Of a stretch of DNA of 64,000 bases, positions 1 to 8,881 are shown in pieces. The stretch spans positions 1 through 64,000 of the forward strand of contig CATZLI010000010.1 in assembly GCA_958421275.1 (NCBI GenBank). The letters are read 5' to 3'. Position numbers and translations under genes: made by a program. Below the pieces are notes generated by a model. The model had not been told where the DNA came from. It saw nothing but the letters and a program-made list of their open reading frames with translations, and did not search any database. This DNA is from an uncultured Collinsella sp. (lineage in GTDB: Bacteria; Actinomycetota; Coriobacteriia; Coriobacteriales; Coriobacteriaceae). Each line of letters starts with the position of its first letter. The stretch's first letter is position 1.

Positions 1-203
1 TCAATGGTATACGGGTGCATCATCGACGTCTTCAATACAGAAAATATCAGTGCGGGATGTTTTGGGAAATAACCCAAAACCGGCCATGTGGGGTCCTGTG
101 TAGTCACCCGTTAGGCGGAACTCTCCTAATTATTTGGATGAGTCGTTTACTTACTTGTACTGTTACCGTCTTCCCGCTCTTGTTGGGGTATGCTTTGTTC
201 GTA
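1..203. other. Non-coding leader region upstream of the LacI gene
   Basis: No gene is convincing here. The only clear structure is a small hairpin at 59-80, GTTTTGGG and CCCAAAAC around a 6-base loop, with no U-rich tail. The rest is probably promoter and upstream spacer for the LacI-family gene. Confidence 0.4.
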
Positions 204-220
204 TGTAAACGTATGACATG
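204..220. promoter_or_regulatory. Candidate LacI-family operator (autoregulatory)
   Basis: TGTAAACGTATGACATG lies 18 bases before the regulator start and matches the operator found three more times upstream of the next gene (consensus TGAAAACGTTTGACATA). The central ACGT is typical of LacI-family sites. Position suggests the regulator represses itself. Confidence 0.6.
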
Positions 221-238
221 TTGATGGGGGAGGGTGCT

Positions 239-1249
239 ATGGCTCGCGAGAGTGCTCGTTCTAAGGATACGGCTAAGCCTGGCATCAAGGAAGTTGCGGC
301 GGTGGCGGGGGTTTCGCCTACTACGGTATCTCGTGTGCTTAATAATCGTGGCTATATTAGCCAAGAGACCCGCGATAAGGTCCATGCCGCGATGAAGCGC
401 ATCAACTATACGCCCAACGATATCGCCCGTGCCATGCTCAACGGTCGCCTGAATCTTATCGGTATGATCGTCCCCTATGTCAGCAGTCCGTTTCATGCCC
501 AAGTGGTTCAAGTCATTGAGCATACCCTGGCCGAAAACGGTTTTAAGATGCTGCTGTGCAATAGCGCCAATCGACCCGAGCTTGAGCGCTCTTATATCGA
601 CATGCTTCGACGCAATATGGTTGATGGCGTCATCGTCAACTCGCTTAATATCGGTGCCGAGGCGTATGCCGAGATGGGCTTGAGTCTGGTTGGTATCGAC
701 TGCGACCTTGGCGAGGCCTCTGTTCAGATTGCGAGCGACAGCTATAGTATCGGCGAACTTGCCACGCGTCGCCTGATCGATGACGGGTGTTCGCGCATCC
801 TGTGCCTGCGCAGCAATAGCCGCATGCGCATGCCTGCCAATAAGCGTACCGATGCCTACCTCGATGTTGTTGAGCAGGCCGGTTTGCCCGCGCTTGTCCG
901 TGAGGTCGAGTTCGTTAAGCCCGACGACGAAAAGAGCGCGGTCGTTGCGAAGATCCTCGATGAGAACCCCGATATTGACGGCATCTTTGCGGGAGACGAC
1001 ACGATGGCGGCTATCTGTCTTAACGTGATGAAGCAGCGCGGCTTGAGCGCTCCGGGCGATATTAAGGTCGTGGGCGCGGATGGTGCCCGCCGCACTATGA
1101 CGTTTATGCCTGACTTAACAACCGTACGCCAAGATATCGATCGCATCGGAGAGCTCGCGGCGCAATCCATCATTGCTCTTATTAACGGCGAAAAGCCCGA
1201 ATCGAATATCAAGCTCCCCGTTGAACTCATTGAGGGTAAAACCGCGTAG
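239..1249 (+). CDS. LacI-family transcriptional regulator of the sucrose/fructan locus
   Basis: A 336-residue LacI/GalR-type repressor. Residues about 15-40 form the helix-turn-helix (IKEVAAVAGVSPTTVSRVLN), followed by the hinge region and a periplasmic-binding-like sugar domain running to the C terminus. The ATG at 239 is chosen over in-frame ATGs at 218 and 224 because a GGGGGAGGG Shine-Dalgarno lies just before it. It sits upstream of two GH32 genes and a PTS transporter, and four copies of one operator flank this gene and that operon, so it very likely represses both and is released by a sugar or sugar phosphate. The inducer cannot be read from sequence; sucrose-6-phosphate or fructose are reasonable guesses. 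Confidence 0.92.
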   Translation: MARESARSKDTAKPGIKEVAAVAGVSPTTVSRVLNNRGYISQETRDKVHAAMKRINYTPNDIARAMLNGRLNLIGMIVPYVSSPFHAQVVQVIEHTLAENGFKMLLCNSANRPELERSYIDMLRRNMVDGVIVNSLNIGAEAYAEMGLSLVGIDCDLGEASVQIASDSYSIGELATRRLIDDGCSRILCLRSNSRMRMPANKRTDAYLDVVEQAGLPALVREVEFVKPDDEKSAVVAKILDENPDIDGIFAGDDTMAAICLNVMKQRGLSAPGDIKVVGADGARRTMTFMPDLTTVRQDIDRIGELAAQSIIALINGEKPESNIKLPVELIEGKTA

Positions 1250-1303
1250 TTCATCCCGTGCCAAAAGAATTCCTCAAACACCTCTGATGACCGTTCGCCG
1301 GCA

Positions 1304-1320
1304 TATGTCAACCGTTTGCC
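1304..1320 (-). promoter_or_regulatory. Inverted upstream copy of the LacI-family operator
   Basis: The minus strand reads GGCAAACGGTTGACATA, matching the TGAAAACGTTTGACATA sites about 50 bp downstream but in inverted orientation. It could act as an auxiliary operator for looping. Confidence 0.5.
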
Positions 1321-1352
1321 GACGACTGGAACTGCGAAAAGACGTATCGGTG

Positions 1353-1386
1353 TGAAAACGTTTGACATATGAAAACGATTGACATA
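1353..1386 (+). promoter_or_regulatory. Tandem operator pair overlapping the GH32/PTS promoter
   Basis: Two directly abutting 17-bp repeats, TGAAAACGTTTGACATA (1353-1369) and TGAAAACGATTGACATA (1370-1386), differ at one base. They cover the -35 element and the spacer of the promoter, so bound repressor would block RNA polymerase. Confidence 0.7.
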
Positions 1387-1390
1387 TCTT
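1362..1390 (+). promoter_or_regulatory. Sigma-A-type promoter of the sucrose operon
   Basis: A consensus -35 TTGACA (1362-1367) is followed by a 17-base spacer and a -10 TATCTT (1385-1390), about 45 bases before the first GH32 start. It overlaps the two tandem operators. Confidence 0.6.
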
Positions 1391-1433
1391 GCAGTTGTAC
1401 CGAGTTAGTATCTCGTGAGAAAGGAAGTCTCGG

Positions 1434-2816
1434 ATGCACAAGGTGTATTACCAGCCTGAGGGAATTTGGGTAGGCGACATCATGCCGTACGGCGAGGACG
1501 GCACGTTCTATCTCTATCATCAGCGTGACACGCGAAACCCCGGACCTTTCGGAGAGCCGTTTGGCTGGGCACTCGCGACAACCAAGGACTTCGTCAATTA
1601 CAAAGACTTTGGCGAGAGCCTTGAGCGTGGCGGCGACGAGGAAGTCGACCAGTATGTTTATGCCGGCACGGTGTTTAAGGTGGGCGACAAGTACCATGCG
1701 CTCTACACTGGTTGCAATCGCGATAAGGTCAAGGCACGCTTGATGAAGCAGGTTCTTCTTCACGCAACGAGTGACGACGCCGTCAAGTGGGAGAAGAACA
1801 TCGCCGAGACGCTGCTTCCGCCCCAGGAGGGTTACGATGACCGCAACTGGCGCGATCCCTTTGTGCTTTGGGATGAGGAGAACGAAGAGTACATGCTCAT
1901 CCTCGGCACGCGTGTGGGCGAGGACAAGCGTCTGATGACCGGTCGTCTGGTCAAGTTCACCTCCAAGGACCTGGATACCTGGGAGTTCCAGGGCGACTGG
2001 TGGAATCCGGGCCTGTACACCATGTTCGAGATGCCTGATCTCTTTAAGATGGGCGACTGGTGGTATCTGGTGTTCTCCGAGTACAGTGATGGCAACAAGA
2101 CCCGTTACCGCATGTCTCGCTCTATCAACGGTCCTTGGATCACTCCTGCGGACGATTCCTTCGATGGCCGCGCGTACTATGCCGCGCGTACCGCATTTGA
2201 CGGCGAGCGCCGCGTTCTCTTTGGTTGGGTTCCTACGCGTGACGAGGGCGGCGACCCCAGCTCTTACCTGTGGGGTGGCACCTTTATGCCCCTCGAGATC
2301 GTTCAGCGTGCCGACGGAACGCTCGGCACCAAGCTTCCTGACAGCATGCTTGGCGCCTTTGGCGAGGCTAAGGCAGTCGAGGCCTTTGAGCTCTCCTGCG
2401 AGTCGGGCAAGGTCGAGCAGGTGCTCGCCGCGGATGCCGGTTCCACCTATATGCTCGATGCCGACATCGAGCTCGCCGGTGACGCTGCCGGCTTCTCGGT
2501 GAAGCTTGCCGAGGACGCCGAGTCCGGTCTTGCCTATGAGTTCCGCGCCAACCTGCGTGAGGGCAAGCTCGAGTTTACGGCGGCCCCCCAGTATCCGTGG
2601 TTCCAGGTCAACAACATGGGCCTCGAGCGTCCGTTGTTCTTTAAGGGCGAGGGCACTCATCATGTGCGCCTGGTCGTTGACGACGATATCGCGACCATCT
2701 TTGTCGATGATGTTGCGCTTAACGCGCGCTTCTGCAATAAGCAGGGCCAGGGTGTGGCGCTGACGGTCACCGACGGTACGCTCAAGTGCGCAAATGCAAC
2801 GATCGCGTCTCTGTAA
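1434..2816 (+). CDS. GH32-family glycoside hydrolase (divergent beta-fructosidase)
   Basis: A 460-residue cytoplasmic enzyme of the GH32 fold, predicted to release terminal fructose from sucrose-type or fructan-type substrates. The usual NDPNG nucleophile block is replaced by a VGDIM segment with Asp15 in the nucleophile position. WRDP at 139-142 is the transition-state-stabilising RDP motif, and EMPD at 199-202 replaces ECPD and carries the acid/base Glu. A beta-sandwich region follows from about residue 320. There is no signal peptide. It is first in an operon with PTS EIIBC and a canonical GH32 gene, so it probably acts on an imported phosphorylated sugar. The altered motifs suggest a different specificity from its neighbour at 4403-5851. 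The start has a GAAAGGAAG ribosome-binding site. Confidence 0.82.
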   Translation: MHKVYYQPEGIWVGDIMPYGEDGTFYLYHQRDTRNPGPFGEPFGWALATTKDFVNYKDFGESLERGGDEEVDQYVYAGTVFKVGDKYHALYTGCNRDKVKARLMKQVLLHATSDDAVKWEKNIAETLLPPQEGYDDRNWRDPFVLWDEENEEYMLILGTRVGEDKRLMTGRLVKFTSKDLDTWEFQGDWWNPGLYTMFEMPDLFKMGDWWYLVFSEYSDGNKTRYRMSRSINGPWITPADDSFDGRAYYAARTAFDGERRVLFGWVPTRDEGGDPSSYLWGGTFMPLEIVQRADGTLGTKLPDSMLGAFGEAKAVEAFELSCESGKVEQVLAADAGSTYMLDADIELAGDAAGFSVKLAEDAESGLAYEFRANLREGKLEFTAAPQYPWFQVNNMGLERPLFFKGEGTHHVRLVVDDDIATIFVDDVALNARFCNKQGQGVALTVTDGTLKCANATIASL

Positions 2817-2861
2817 TGGCATCAAAACGTCTTATGATTTCGTAAAGGAATGGAGAGGAAC

Positions 2862-4307
2862 ATGGACTACAAAGTAGTGTCTCAGCAAGTCGTCGATAAC
2901 GTCGGCGGTTTGGAGAACATCGAGGGCGCCACGCATTGCGTTACGCGTCTGCGTCTGGTGCTCAAGGATACGAGCAAGTACAACAAGGCCGAGCTCGAGA
3001 ACATCGATGGCGTCAAGGGCGTGCTGTACAACAGCGGCCAGCTCATGATCATCTTCGGTACCGGTACCGTCAACAAGGTCTACGATGAGTTTATGGCTCT
3101 GACGGGCGTTAAGGAGATCAGCGCTTCCGAGGTCAAGGGCGCCGAGGCGGACAAGAAGGGCAAGTTCTTCTCGGTCCTCAAGGTATTCTCGGACATCTTT
3201 ATCCCCATCATTCCCGCCTTCGTCGGCGCCGCTATCATCATCGGCCTTAAGTCGCTGATCGTTGCCAACGGCCTCTTTGGCATGGAGGGCAGCCTTGCCG
3301 ATCACAGCGAGTTCCTCAAGAACCTCGCAAGCTTCTTTGCCATTATCGCCACCACGTTTGACTACCTGCCTGTCCTGGTTATGTACAGCGCGGTGAAGCG
3401 TTTTGGCGGTAACCCGATTCTGGGCATACTCGTCGGTATCGTCATGGTTCACCCGAGCCTTATGAACCGTAACGCGTTCGTTATGGACCCGACGGGTGCT
3501 GAGTACTGGAACTTCGGTCCGCTCTCCATTCCCATGGTTGCTTTCCAGGGCGGCGTGTTCCCTGCAATCCTGACTGCCTGGTTTATGGCCAAGGTCGAGA
3601 AGATTGCCCAGAAGTACATCCCCGAGGTCGTTTCGTTCGTCTTTGTCCCGACCGTTACCCTGATTCTTGCTAACGTCGCCCTGTTCACCGTGTTCGGCCC
3701 GCTCGGCAACCTGATCGGCGACGTCCTCGCCGGCGTAATCGATATCCTGTACAACAGGATGGGCGTCTTCGGTGCCTTTGTCTTTGCCGCATTCCTGCAG
3801 CCGCTCGTCGTTACCGGTACGCATCAGTTCATCCAGGGTATCGAGGCAAACCTCGTTGCCACGACTGGCTTCAACTACATCCAGGCAATCTGGTCGGTTT
3901 CCATCATCGCCCAGGGCGGCGGCGCCATCGGCATGTACCTCATTCACAAGAAGCATTCCAAAGAGCGCAACATCTGCATGTCGTCCTTTATCCCGACGCT
4001 GGTCGGTATCTCCGAGCCCGCAATCTTTGCTGCAAACATGCGCTACTCGATCATCCCGTTCATCTGCGCTTGCATCGGTGCAGGCTGCGGCGGTGCCTTC
4101 GTGAAGCTCTTTGAGGTGCGCGCCATCGGTCAGGGTCTGACCGGCGTGCTTGGCCTGCTCATCGTTACGCCCGAGACGCTCGTGTGGTATGTGGCTGGCA
4201 ATCTCATCGCCTTCATCGTGCCGATCGTCTTGATCTTTGCCTACAACAAGGCAAAGGGCGTGCCGACCACCGATGAAGAGGGCGCTGGCTTCGACGTTAG
4301 CTTCTAG
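2862..4307 (+). CDS. scrA: PTS sucrose-family EIIBC transporter
   Basis: A 481-residue fused permease of the glucose-sucrose PTS superfamily that imports and phosphorylates a sugar. Residues 1-80 are the EIIB domain, with the phosphorylated Cys26 in the TxCxTRLR-type motif (THCVTRLRL). From about residue 105 onward lies the multi-helix EIIC domain, with conserved TGTHQFIQGIE and GISEPAIF segments. There is no EIIA domain, so an EIIA must act in trans. The ATG at 2862 has a GGAGAGG Shine-Dalgarno; the in-frame ATG at 2850 has none. Its place between two GH32 genes makes sucrose or short fructo-oligosaccharides the likely substrate; trehalose or beta-glucosides are less likely. Confidence 0.88.
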   Translation: MDYKVVSQQVVDNVGGLENIEGATHCVTRLRLVLKDTSKYNKAELENIDGVKGVLYNSGQLMIIFGTGTVNKVYDEFMALTGVKEISASEVKGAEADKKGKFFSVLKVFSDIFIPIIPAFVGAAIIIGLKSLIVANGLFGMEGSLADHSEFLKNLASFFAIIATTFDYLPVLVMYSAVKRFGGNPILGILVGIVMVHPSLMNRNAFVMDPTGAEYWNFGPLSIPMVAFQGGVFPAILTAWFMAKVEKIAQKYIPEVVSFVFVPTVTLILANVALFTVFGPLGNLIGDVLAGVIDILYNRMGVFGAFVFAAFLQPLVVTGTHQFIQGIEANLVATTGFNYIQAIWSVSIIAQGGGAIGMYLIHKKHSKERNICMSSFIPTLVGISEPAIFAANMRYSIIPFICACIGAGCGGAFVKLFEVRAIGQGLTGVLGLLIVTPETLVWYVAGNLIAFIVPIVLIFAYNKAKGVPTTDEEGAGFDVSF

Positions 4308-4350
4308 TTGAGCCGTTCAGCGTAATGTGCGGATAAGTCCATTTGGGGAA

Positions 4351-4380
4351 GGGCGTTCGGCTCGTGTGAGTCGAGCGTCC
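4351..4380 (+). other. Imperfect stem-loop between PTS and GH32 genes
   Basis: GGGCGTTCGGCTC and GAGTCGAGCGTCC pair around a GTGT loop, followed by TTTCC. It may be a weak terminator or processing site that lowers expression of the downstream gene. Confidence 0.4.
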
Positions 4381-4402
4381 TTTCCTATAGACGAGAAGGT
4401 CA

Positions 4403-5851
4403 ATGGCGATGTTTAATCAAAAAAACAAGGTGATGCGTGCGGACTATGAGCAGTGGCGTGCCGGACAGGATGAGACGGCGGCTCGCATCGCGTCCGACCC
4501 CGATAGGCTTTTGTTCCATGTGGAGCCTGAGCTTGGCTGGCTCAACGACCCCAATGGTTTGGTTCAGATTGGTGATACGTATCACATCTATCATCAATAC
4601 GATCCGTTCGATGCTGCGCATGGCGGTCCAGTGCTTTGGAACCATCTGACGACAAAGGATTTTGTGACGTACGAGAATCACGGTCCCGTGCTGTTCCCCG
4701 ATTCCGATTTGGATTCGAGTGGAGCGTATTCTGGTTCTGCCTTTGTACGTGATGGCAAGATTCACTACTTCTATACCGGCAACGTTAAGCATTTTGACCG
4801 TGATGATTACGACTACGTGTTGACGGGCCGTGAGCAAAACCAGATTCATATGGTTGCCGAGAATCCTGACGAATTGGGCGAGAAGCATATGGCTGTTGGG
4901 CCGGTCGATTACCCCGACGATATCGGTACGCACGTACGCGACCCCAAGATCCTTGAGCACGATGGTATCTACTACATGGTTTTGGGCGCTCGTACGAAAG
5001 ACGACCGTGGCTGTGTGCTTGTCTATACTTCACGCGATCTAGAGGGCTGGAGCTATGCGACGCGCATTGAGCTGGGCGAGAAGTTTGGCTTTATGTGGGA
5101 GTGCCCTGATCTGTTTGAGCTTGATGGCGAGCTTGTTCTCGTTTGCTGTCCGCAGGGTGTGCCTGCCGATGGTTGGCGTTACCGCAATCCGCATCAGTGC
5201 GTGTGGTTCCCTATCGAGGCCGATTGGGAGGCGCCGAGTTTTAAGATCACCGGGCAGGGCATGCCCCCGATGGTCGATGCCGGTTTTGATTTCTATGCTC
5301 CGCAGTCCTTTGAGGATGCTGCAGGCCGGCGTTTGATGATCGGATGGTCGGGTTGCCCCGATGCGACGGCGGAAAACCCGACGGTGGCGCGCGGGTGGCA
5401 GTGCGCGTTGACGGTGCCGCGAGAGCTGAGCATGCGCGATGGTAAGCTCTGCCAGCAGCCGGCGCACGAGATTGGGAGGATGCGCGGCGACTGCGTTCGC
5501 GCGACAGGCGGTGAAACCGTTGAGGAGCCGGGCCGCCTGTTTGATCTTGTGGTTTCCTGCGAGGGCGCCAAGATGGTCGAGCTCGAAATCCGCAAGGGTG
5601 TCTTTGTGCGTTATACGGACGGGATGCTTACCCTCGATATGGGTGACGAAGGCTATGGGCGCGACCAGAGGTCGATTGAGCTCGGCGAGCTTCGCGACCT
5701 ACGCGTGCTTTCGGACACTACGATGGTCGAGATTTTTGCAAATGGCGGCGAGACGGCACTTACGAGCCGTACCTATTCGCCGGCGGTTCCGGCGATGGAG
5801 CTGCACGCCGAGGGTGCGGCATCGATGGATTTCTACCGCCTCGCGCATTAA
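4403..5851 (+). CDS. scrB: GH32 sucrose-6-phosphate hydrolase
   Basis: A 482-residue GH32 enzyme that should hydrolyse sucrose-6-phosphate to glucose-6-phosphate and fructose. All signature motifs are intact: WLNDPNG at 46-52 (nucleophile Asp), FSGSAF-equivalent YSGSAF at 109-114, RDP at 179-181 and WECPD at 232-236 (acid/base Glu). A C-terminal beta-sandwich follows. There is no signal peptide, as expected for an enzyme acting on a PTS product. The gene is third in the operon; the hairpin before it may reduce its level relative to the transporter. The start has GAGAAGG upstream; a second ATG lies two codons further in. Confidence 0.92.
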   Translation: MAMFNQKNKVMRADYEQWRAGQDETAARIASDPDRLLFHVEPELGWLNDPNGLVQIGDTYHIYHQYDPFDAAHGGPVLWNHLTTKDFVTYENHGPVLFPDSDLDSSGAYSGSAFVRDGKIHYFYTGNVKHFDRDDYDYVLTGREQNQIHMVAENPDELGEKHMAVGPVDYPDDIGTHVRDPKILEHDGIYYMVLGARTKDDRGCVLVYTSRDLEGWSYATRIELGEKFGFMWECPDLFELDGELVLVCCPQGVPADGWRYRNPHQCVWFPIEADWEAPSFKITGQGMPPMVDAGFDFYAPQSFEDAAGRRLMIGWSGCPDATAENPTVARGWQCALTVPRELSMRDGKLCQQPAHEIGRMRGDCVRATGGETVEEPGRLFDLVVSCEGAKMVELEIRKGVFVRYTDGMLTLDMGDEGYGRDQRSIELGELRDLRVLSDTTMVEIFANGGETALTSRTYSPAVPAMELHAEGAASMDFYRLAH

Positions 5852-5910
5852 CCGTGCGTGGAGCACGATTTGACTTGCCGGGCGGAATGTGTCGCAGTTG
5901 CCGCAGCGAA

Positions 5911-5940
5911 CTACCGTTTATCGTGTATAGCTACCGTTTG
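5911..5940. promoter_or_regulatory. Direct repeat of CTACCGTTT, two helical turns apart
   Basis: CTACCGTTTA (5911) and CTACCGTTTG (5931) repeat with exactly 20-bp spacing, in the gap between scrB and degV. Such spacing suits binding of a protein to one face of DNA. Which regulator is unknown. Confidence 0.3.
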
Positions 5941-6003
5941 CGGAGTAAGTAACACATTGTTGCAAACCGTGTAGAATCCTAAATAAGCACGGAGTTTTCC
6001 AGG

Positions 6004-6042
6004 GAGACGCTGTCCTTTGTTGTGTGCAAGGGGCGGCGTCTC
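6004..6042 (+). other. Leader stem-loop upstream of degV
   Basis: GAGACGC (6004-6010) pairs with GCGTCTC (6036-6042), with an inner TCCTT/AAGGG helix, followed by TTTGG. It lies about 85 bases before the DegV start and could be an attenuator or the terminator of the upstream operon. Confidence 0.4.
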
Positions 6043-6127
6043 TTTGGTGCTTGGATGCTGTTGTGCAACAGTGCGGCGGCGCGTGCCATGTATTGAAAAG
6101 CCAATGTTGAGATGGGTCGTGATAATA

Positions 6128-6982
6128 ATGGGCAAGTACGTAATCGTGGTTGAGTCTGGGTCGGATGTGACGCCGGAGCTTTGCGAACGCTACGGCATCG
6201 TGCGCGTGCCCATGCATGTCACGATTGGTGACGAGACCGTCGAGGACGGTTCGATCGATCCGCTCGAGATTTATTCACGCTGCAACGAGTTTGGCGTAAT
6301 GCCCAAAACCAGCGGCTGCGCGCCTGCGGATTTTGCTCACGTGTACGACCGTATCCATGCCGAGCAGCCCGATGCGACCATTCTGCATCTTGCGTACTCC
6401 GAGGCCACGACCTGCTCGCATCAATCATCGAAGATCGCCGCCAAGGGGCGCGACTACGTCTACTCCATGGACACGCGCTTTGTCTCGGTGGGCCAGTCGC
6501 TCGTTGTCGTCGAGACCGCCAAATACATCGAGGCTCACCCCGATGCCACCGTCGACGAGATCTTTGCATTTACGAATTCCGTCATGGACCGCGTGCTGCT
6601 GGGCTTTGTTCCTACCGATCTTGCCTTTCTTAAGGCGGGCGGTCGCTTGTCCAACGTCGCATTCCTTGGCGCCCATCTGCTCAAGATTAAGCCCTGCATT
6701 GAGGTGACGGGCGGCAAGTTCGTGGCGACCAAGAAGTTCCGCGGCTCTATGCTCAAGTGCGCCCGCGCCTTTATTGACCACATGGTTGCGAAGGGCGAGA
6801 TTGACTACTCGCACATTGGCCTGGCGTATTCGGTGGGCCTTTCCCAGGAGCTGCGCGATGACATGGAGGTCTATGCGCATGATCTGGGCTTTAAGGACGT
6901 TACCTGGACTCAGGTCGGCGGCGTCATCTCGAGCCATTGCGGCCCGACCGCCTTCGGTGCGGTGCTCACGCTTAAGGCGTAA
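6128..6982 (+). CDS. DegV-family fatty-acid-binding protein
   Basis: A 284-residue DegV (EDD fold) protein. The N terminus (KYVIVVESGSDVTPEL) carries the family's early Ser/Asp-rich strand-loop, and the domain covers the whole length. DegV proteins bind a fatty acyl chain and many act as FakB partners of fatty-acid kinase; whether this one does is not shown. The start at 6128 aligns with the family N terminus; an extension to 6017 would cross the leader hairpin. It appears monocistronic. Confidence 0.88.
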   Translation: MGKYVIVVESGSDVTPELCERYGIVRVPMHVTIGDETVEDGSIDPLEIYSRCNEFGVMPKTSGCAPADFAHVYDRIHAEQPDATILHLAYSEATTCSHQSSKIAAKGRDYVYSMDTRFVSVGQSLVVVETAKYIEAHPDATVDEIFAFTNSVMDRVLLGFVPTDLAFLKAGGRLSNVAFLGAHLLKIKPCIEVTGGKFVATKKFRGSMLKCARAFIDHMVAKGEIDYSHIGLAYSVGLSQELRDDMEVYAHDLGFKDVTWTQVGGVISSHCGPTAFGAVLTLKA

Positions 6983-7156
6983 AGGCCGCAGGCGAGCGTT
7001 CTTCAGTCTGACATCTCGACGTAGACCCCAACCATGGTGATGGGGGATAGATTAAAACGTGCCATTCTATCCCGAGACGTTTAAACGCAAACGCATGGGC
7101 TAGAATGGCTCTGGCATTTTAATTGGTTACATCCAAGGAGAGGCAAGGTAGCGCGA

Positions 7157-7975
7157 ATGGCAGAAATGACGCTTGAGGGTGTGGACGCTCGTCCCGAGGA
7201 CTCTGCGTTTGCCCTTGGCCGCGTGCATTCGATCGAGACGATGGGAACGGTCGACGGACCCGGCATCCGCTTTGTGGTGTTTGTTCAGGGCTGTCCCATG
7301 CGCTGCGCGTATTGCCACAATCCCGATACCTGGTCGGTCAACGGCGGCACCATGGTGACCGTCGAGCACCTGATGGATGAGTTCCAGAGTAACCACGAGT
7401 TCTATCGCAGCGGTGGCATTACGGTGTCCGGCGGCGAGCCTCTCCTGCAGCCTGAGTTTTTGGCCGATCTGTTTCATGCCATGCATAACAACCCCGATGG
7501 CCGTGTGCATACCTGCCTGGATAGCTGTGGCTATGCATTTGACCCCAACCACCCCGAGAAGTTTGATGCCGTGCTCAACGAGACCGACATGGTACTGCTC
7601 GATATCAAGCATGCCGACCCGGTCGAGCATAAAAAGCTGACCGGTTGTGATCCCGCACGCATCCTGGCGTTTGGTGATGAGCTTGCGCGTCGCAAGATTA
7701 AGGTCGTTATCCGTCACGTGGTGGTACCGGGCATTACCGACACGGTGGAGGAGTGCGAGGCGCTCGGTCGTTTAATCGCCCCGTGGCATAACGTGGTGGG
7801 CTTGGAAATGCTGCCGTATCACACGATGGGCGTCGTCAAGTACGAGCAACTGGGCATTCCCTATAAGCTTGAGGGCGTTCCACAGATGGATACCGCGCGC
7901 ATGCCCGAGCTGCGCAATGCCGTCATGGCCGGTATGAAAAAGCGCCGTGCGGAGCTCAGGTCGGCCATCGGCTAA
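7157..7975 (+). CDS. pflA: Pyruvate formate-lyase activating enzyme (radical SAM)
   Basis: A 272-residue radical-SAM activase that installs the glycyl radical on pyruvate formate-lyase, an oxygen-sensitive step of fermentation. The [4Fe-4S] motif CxxxCxxC is Cys46, Cys50 and Cys53 (GCPMRCAYC). GTVDGPGIRFVVF before it and the GGEPLLQ SAM-binding strand are typical of PflA. Unusually, no pflB is next to it in this window; the partner must be elsewhere. An AAGGTAG ribosome-binding site precedes the start. Confidence 0.92.
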   Translation: MAEMTLEGVDARPEDSAFALGRVHSIETMGTVDGPGIRFVVFVQGCPMRCAYCHNPDTWSVNGGTMVTVEHLMDEFQSNHEFYRSGGITVSGGEPLLQPEFLADLFHAMHNNPDGRVHTCLDSCGYAFDPNHPEKFDAVLNETDMVLLDIKHADPVEHKKLTGCDPARILAFGDELARRKIKVVIRHVVVPGITDTVEECEALGRLIAPWHNVVGLEMLPYHTMGVVKYEQLGIPYKLEGVPQMDTARMPELRNAVMAGMKKRRAELRSAIG

Positions 7976-8101
7976 CAAGCCATTTTTGCCCCTTTATGAT
8001 ACCCGAGCTGTACTGGCCTAACGGCTTGGTGCTGACGCGGTTGAGCCAAAATGCTGGTACCATACCGTGGATAAGCAATTTGCACGGATTTGGGGGATGG
8101 C

Positions 8102-8842
8102 ATGGCAACCATCGCGATCATAGGCGCACTCGAAAAAGAGGTTGCGCAGATTAAGGAAGAGCTGAGTGGCGCGCATGAGTCGCAGGAGGCGGGCTTGACC
8201 GTTGTGAGCGGTGAGCTCGACGGTTTGTCCGTTGTTGCTACGACCGCTGGCATGGGAACCGTAAACGCCGCGGCGGCAACGCAGCATCTCATCAGCAAAT
8301 ATGCCCCGCAGGCCGTTGTGTTTTCGGGCATTGCGGGTGGCCTAAACCCTAAGCTCCATATTAACGACGTGGTTATAGGCAAGTGTCTGCGTTATCTGGA
8401 TACCGACACGACGCTCATTGCCGAGTCGGCACCGGGGCTTGAGGAATTTGCCTCGACACCGGCTTTGGTTGATATTGCAGCTGTCGTGCTTGTCGAGCAT
8501 GGGTTTGTGGACGCATCGTCGGATATGGCGGCTGCCGAGAAGGACCCCAAGCAGTTCCTGTGTGGCACTATCGCCACGGGTGACCGCTTTGTTACGGGTG
8601 ACGCCATGCGTAACGCTGCGATTGAGGCCACGCATGCCGATTGCGTCGAGATGGAGGGTGCGGCAATTGCGCACATCGCGGCCAAGAATGGTGTCGATTG
8701 CCTAGTGCTGCGCGCTATCAGCGATAATTGTGACGAGGCATATGACGCGTTTTGCGAGCGCGAGTTCGATCTGGATGAGTACGCTCGCACCGCGAGCGGC
8801 ATCACGCTTGACATCGTTCGTAGTATCGCCGCCGCGCAATAG
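8102..8842 (+). CDS. mtnN: 5'-methylthioadenosine/S-adenosylhomocysteine nucleosidase
   Basis: A 246-residue nucleoside phosphorylase-fold enzyme that splits MTA and SAH to adenine and thioribose or S-ribosylhomocysteine, recycling methyl-transfer by-products. IGALEKEV with Glu11 and the late RAISDNCDE segment (catalytic Asp) match the family, as does VEMEGAAIA for ribose binding. Length is close to the usual 230-235. The ATG at 8102 has GGGGGATGG upstream; a TTG four codons earlier lacks spacing for that site. Confidence 0.93.
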   Translation: MATIAIIGALEKEVAQIKEELSGAHESQEAGLTVVSGELDGLSVVATTAGMGTVNAAAATQHLISKYAPQAVVFSGIAGGLNPKLHINDVVIGKCLRYLDTDTTLIAESAPGLEEFASTPALVDIAAVVLVEHGFVDASSDMAAAEKDPKQFLCGTIATGDRFVTGDAMRNAAIEATHADCVEMEGAAIAHIAAKNGVDCLVLRAISDNCDEAYDAFCEREFDLDEYARTASGITLDIVRSIAAAQ

Positions 8843-8881
8843 CACGCCCGTTTTGTAAAAACCTACGACCAAGGAGTGTCC

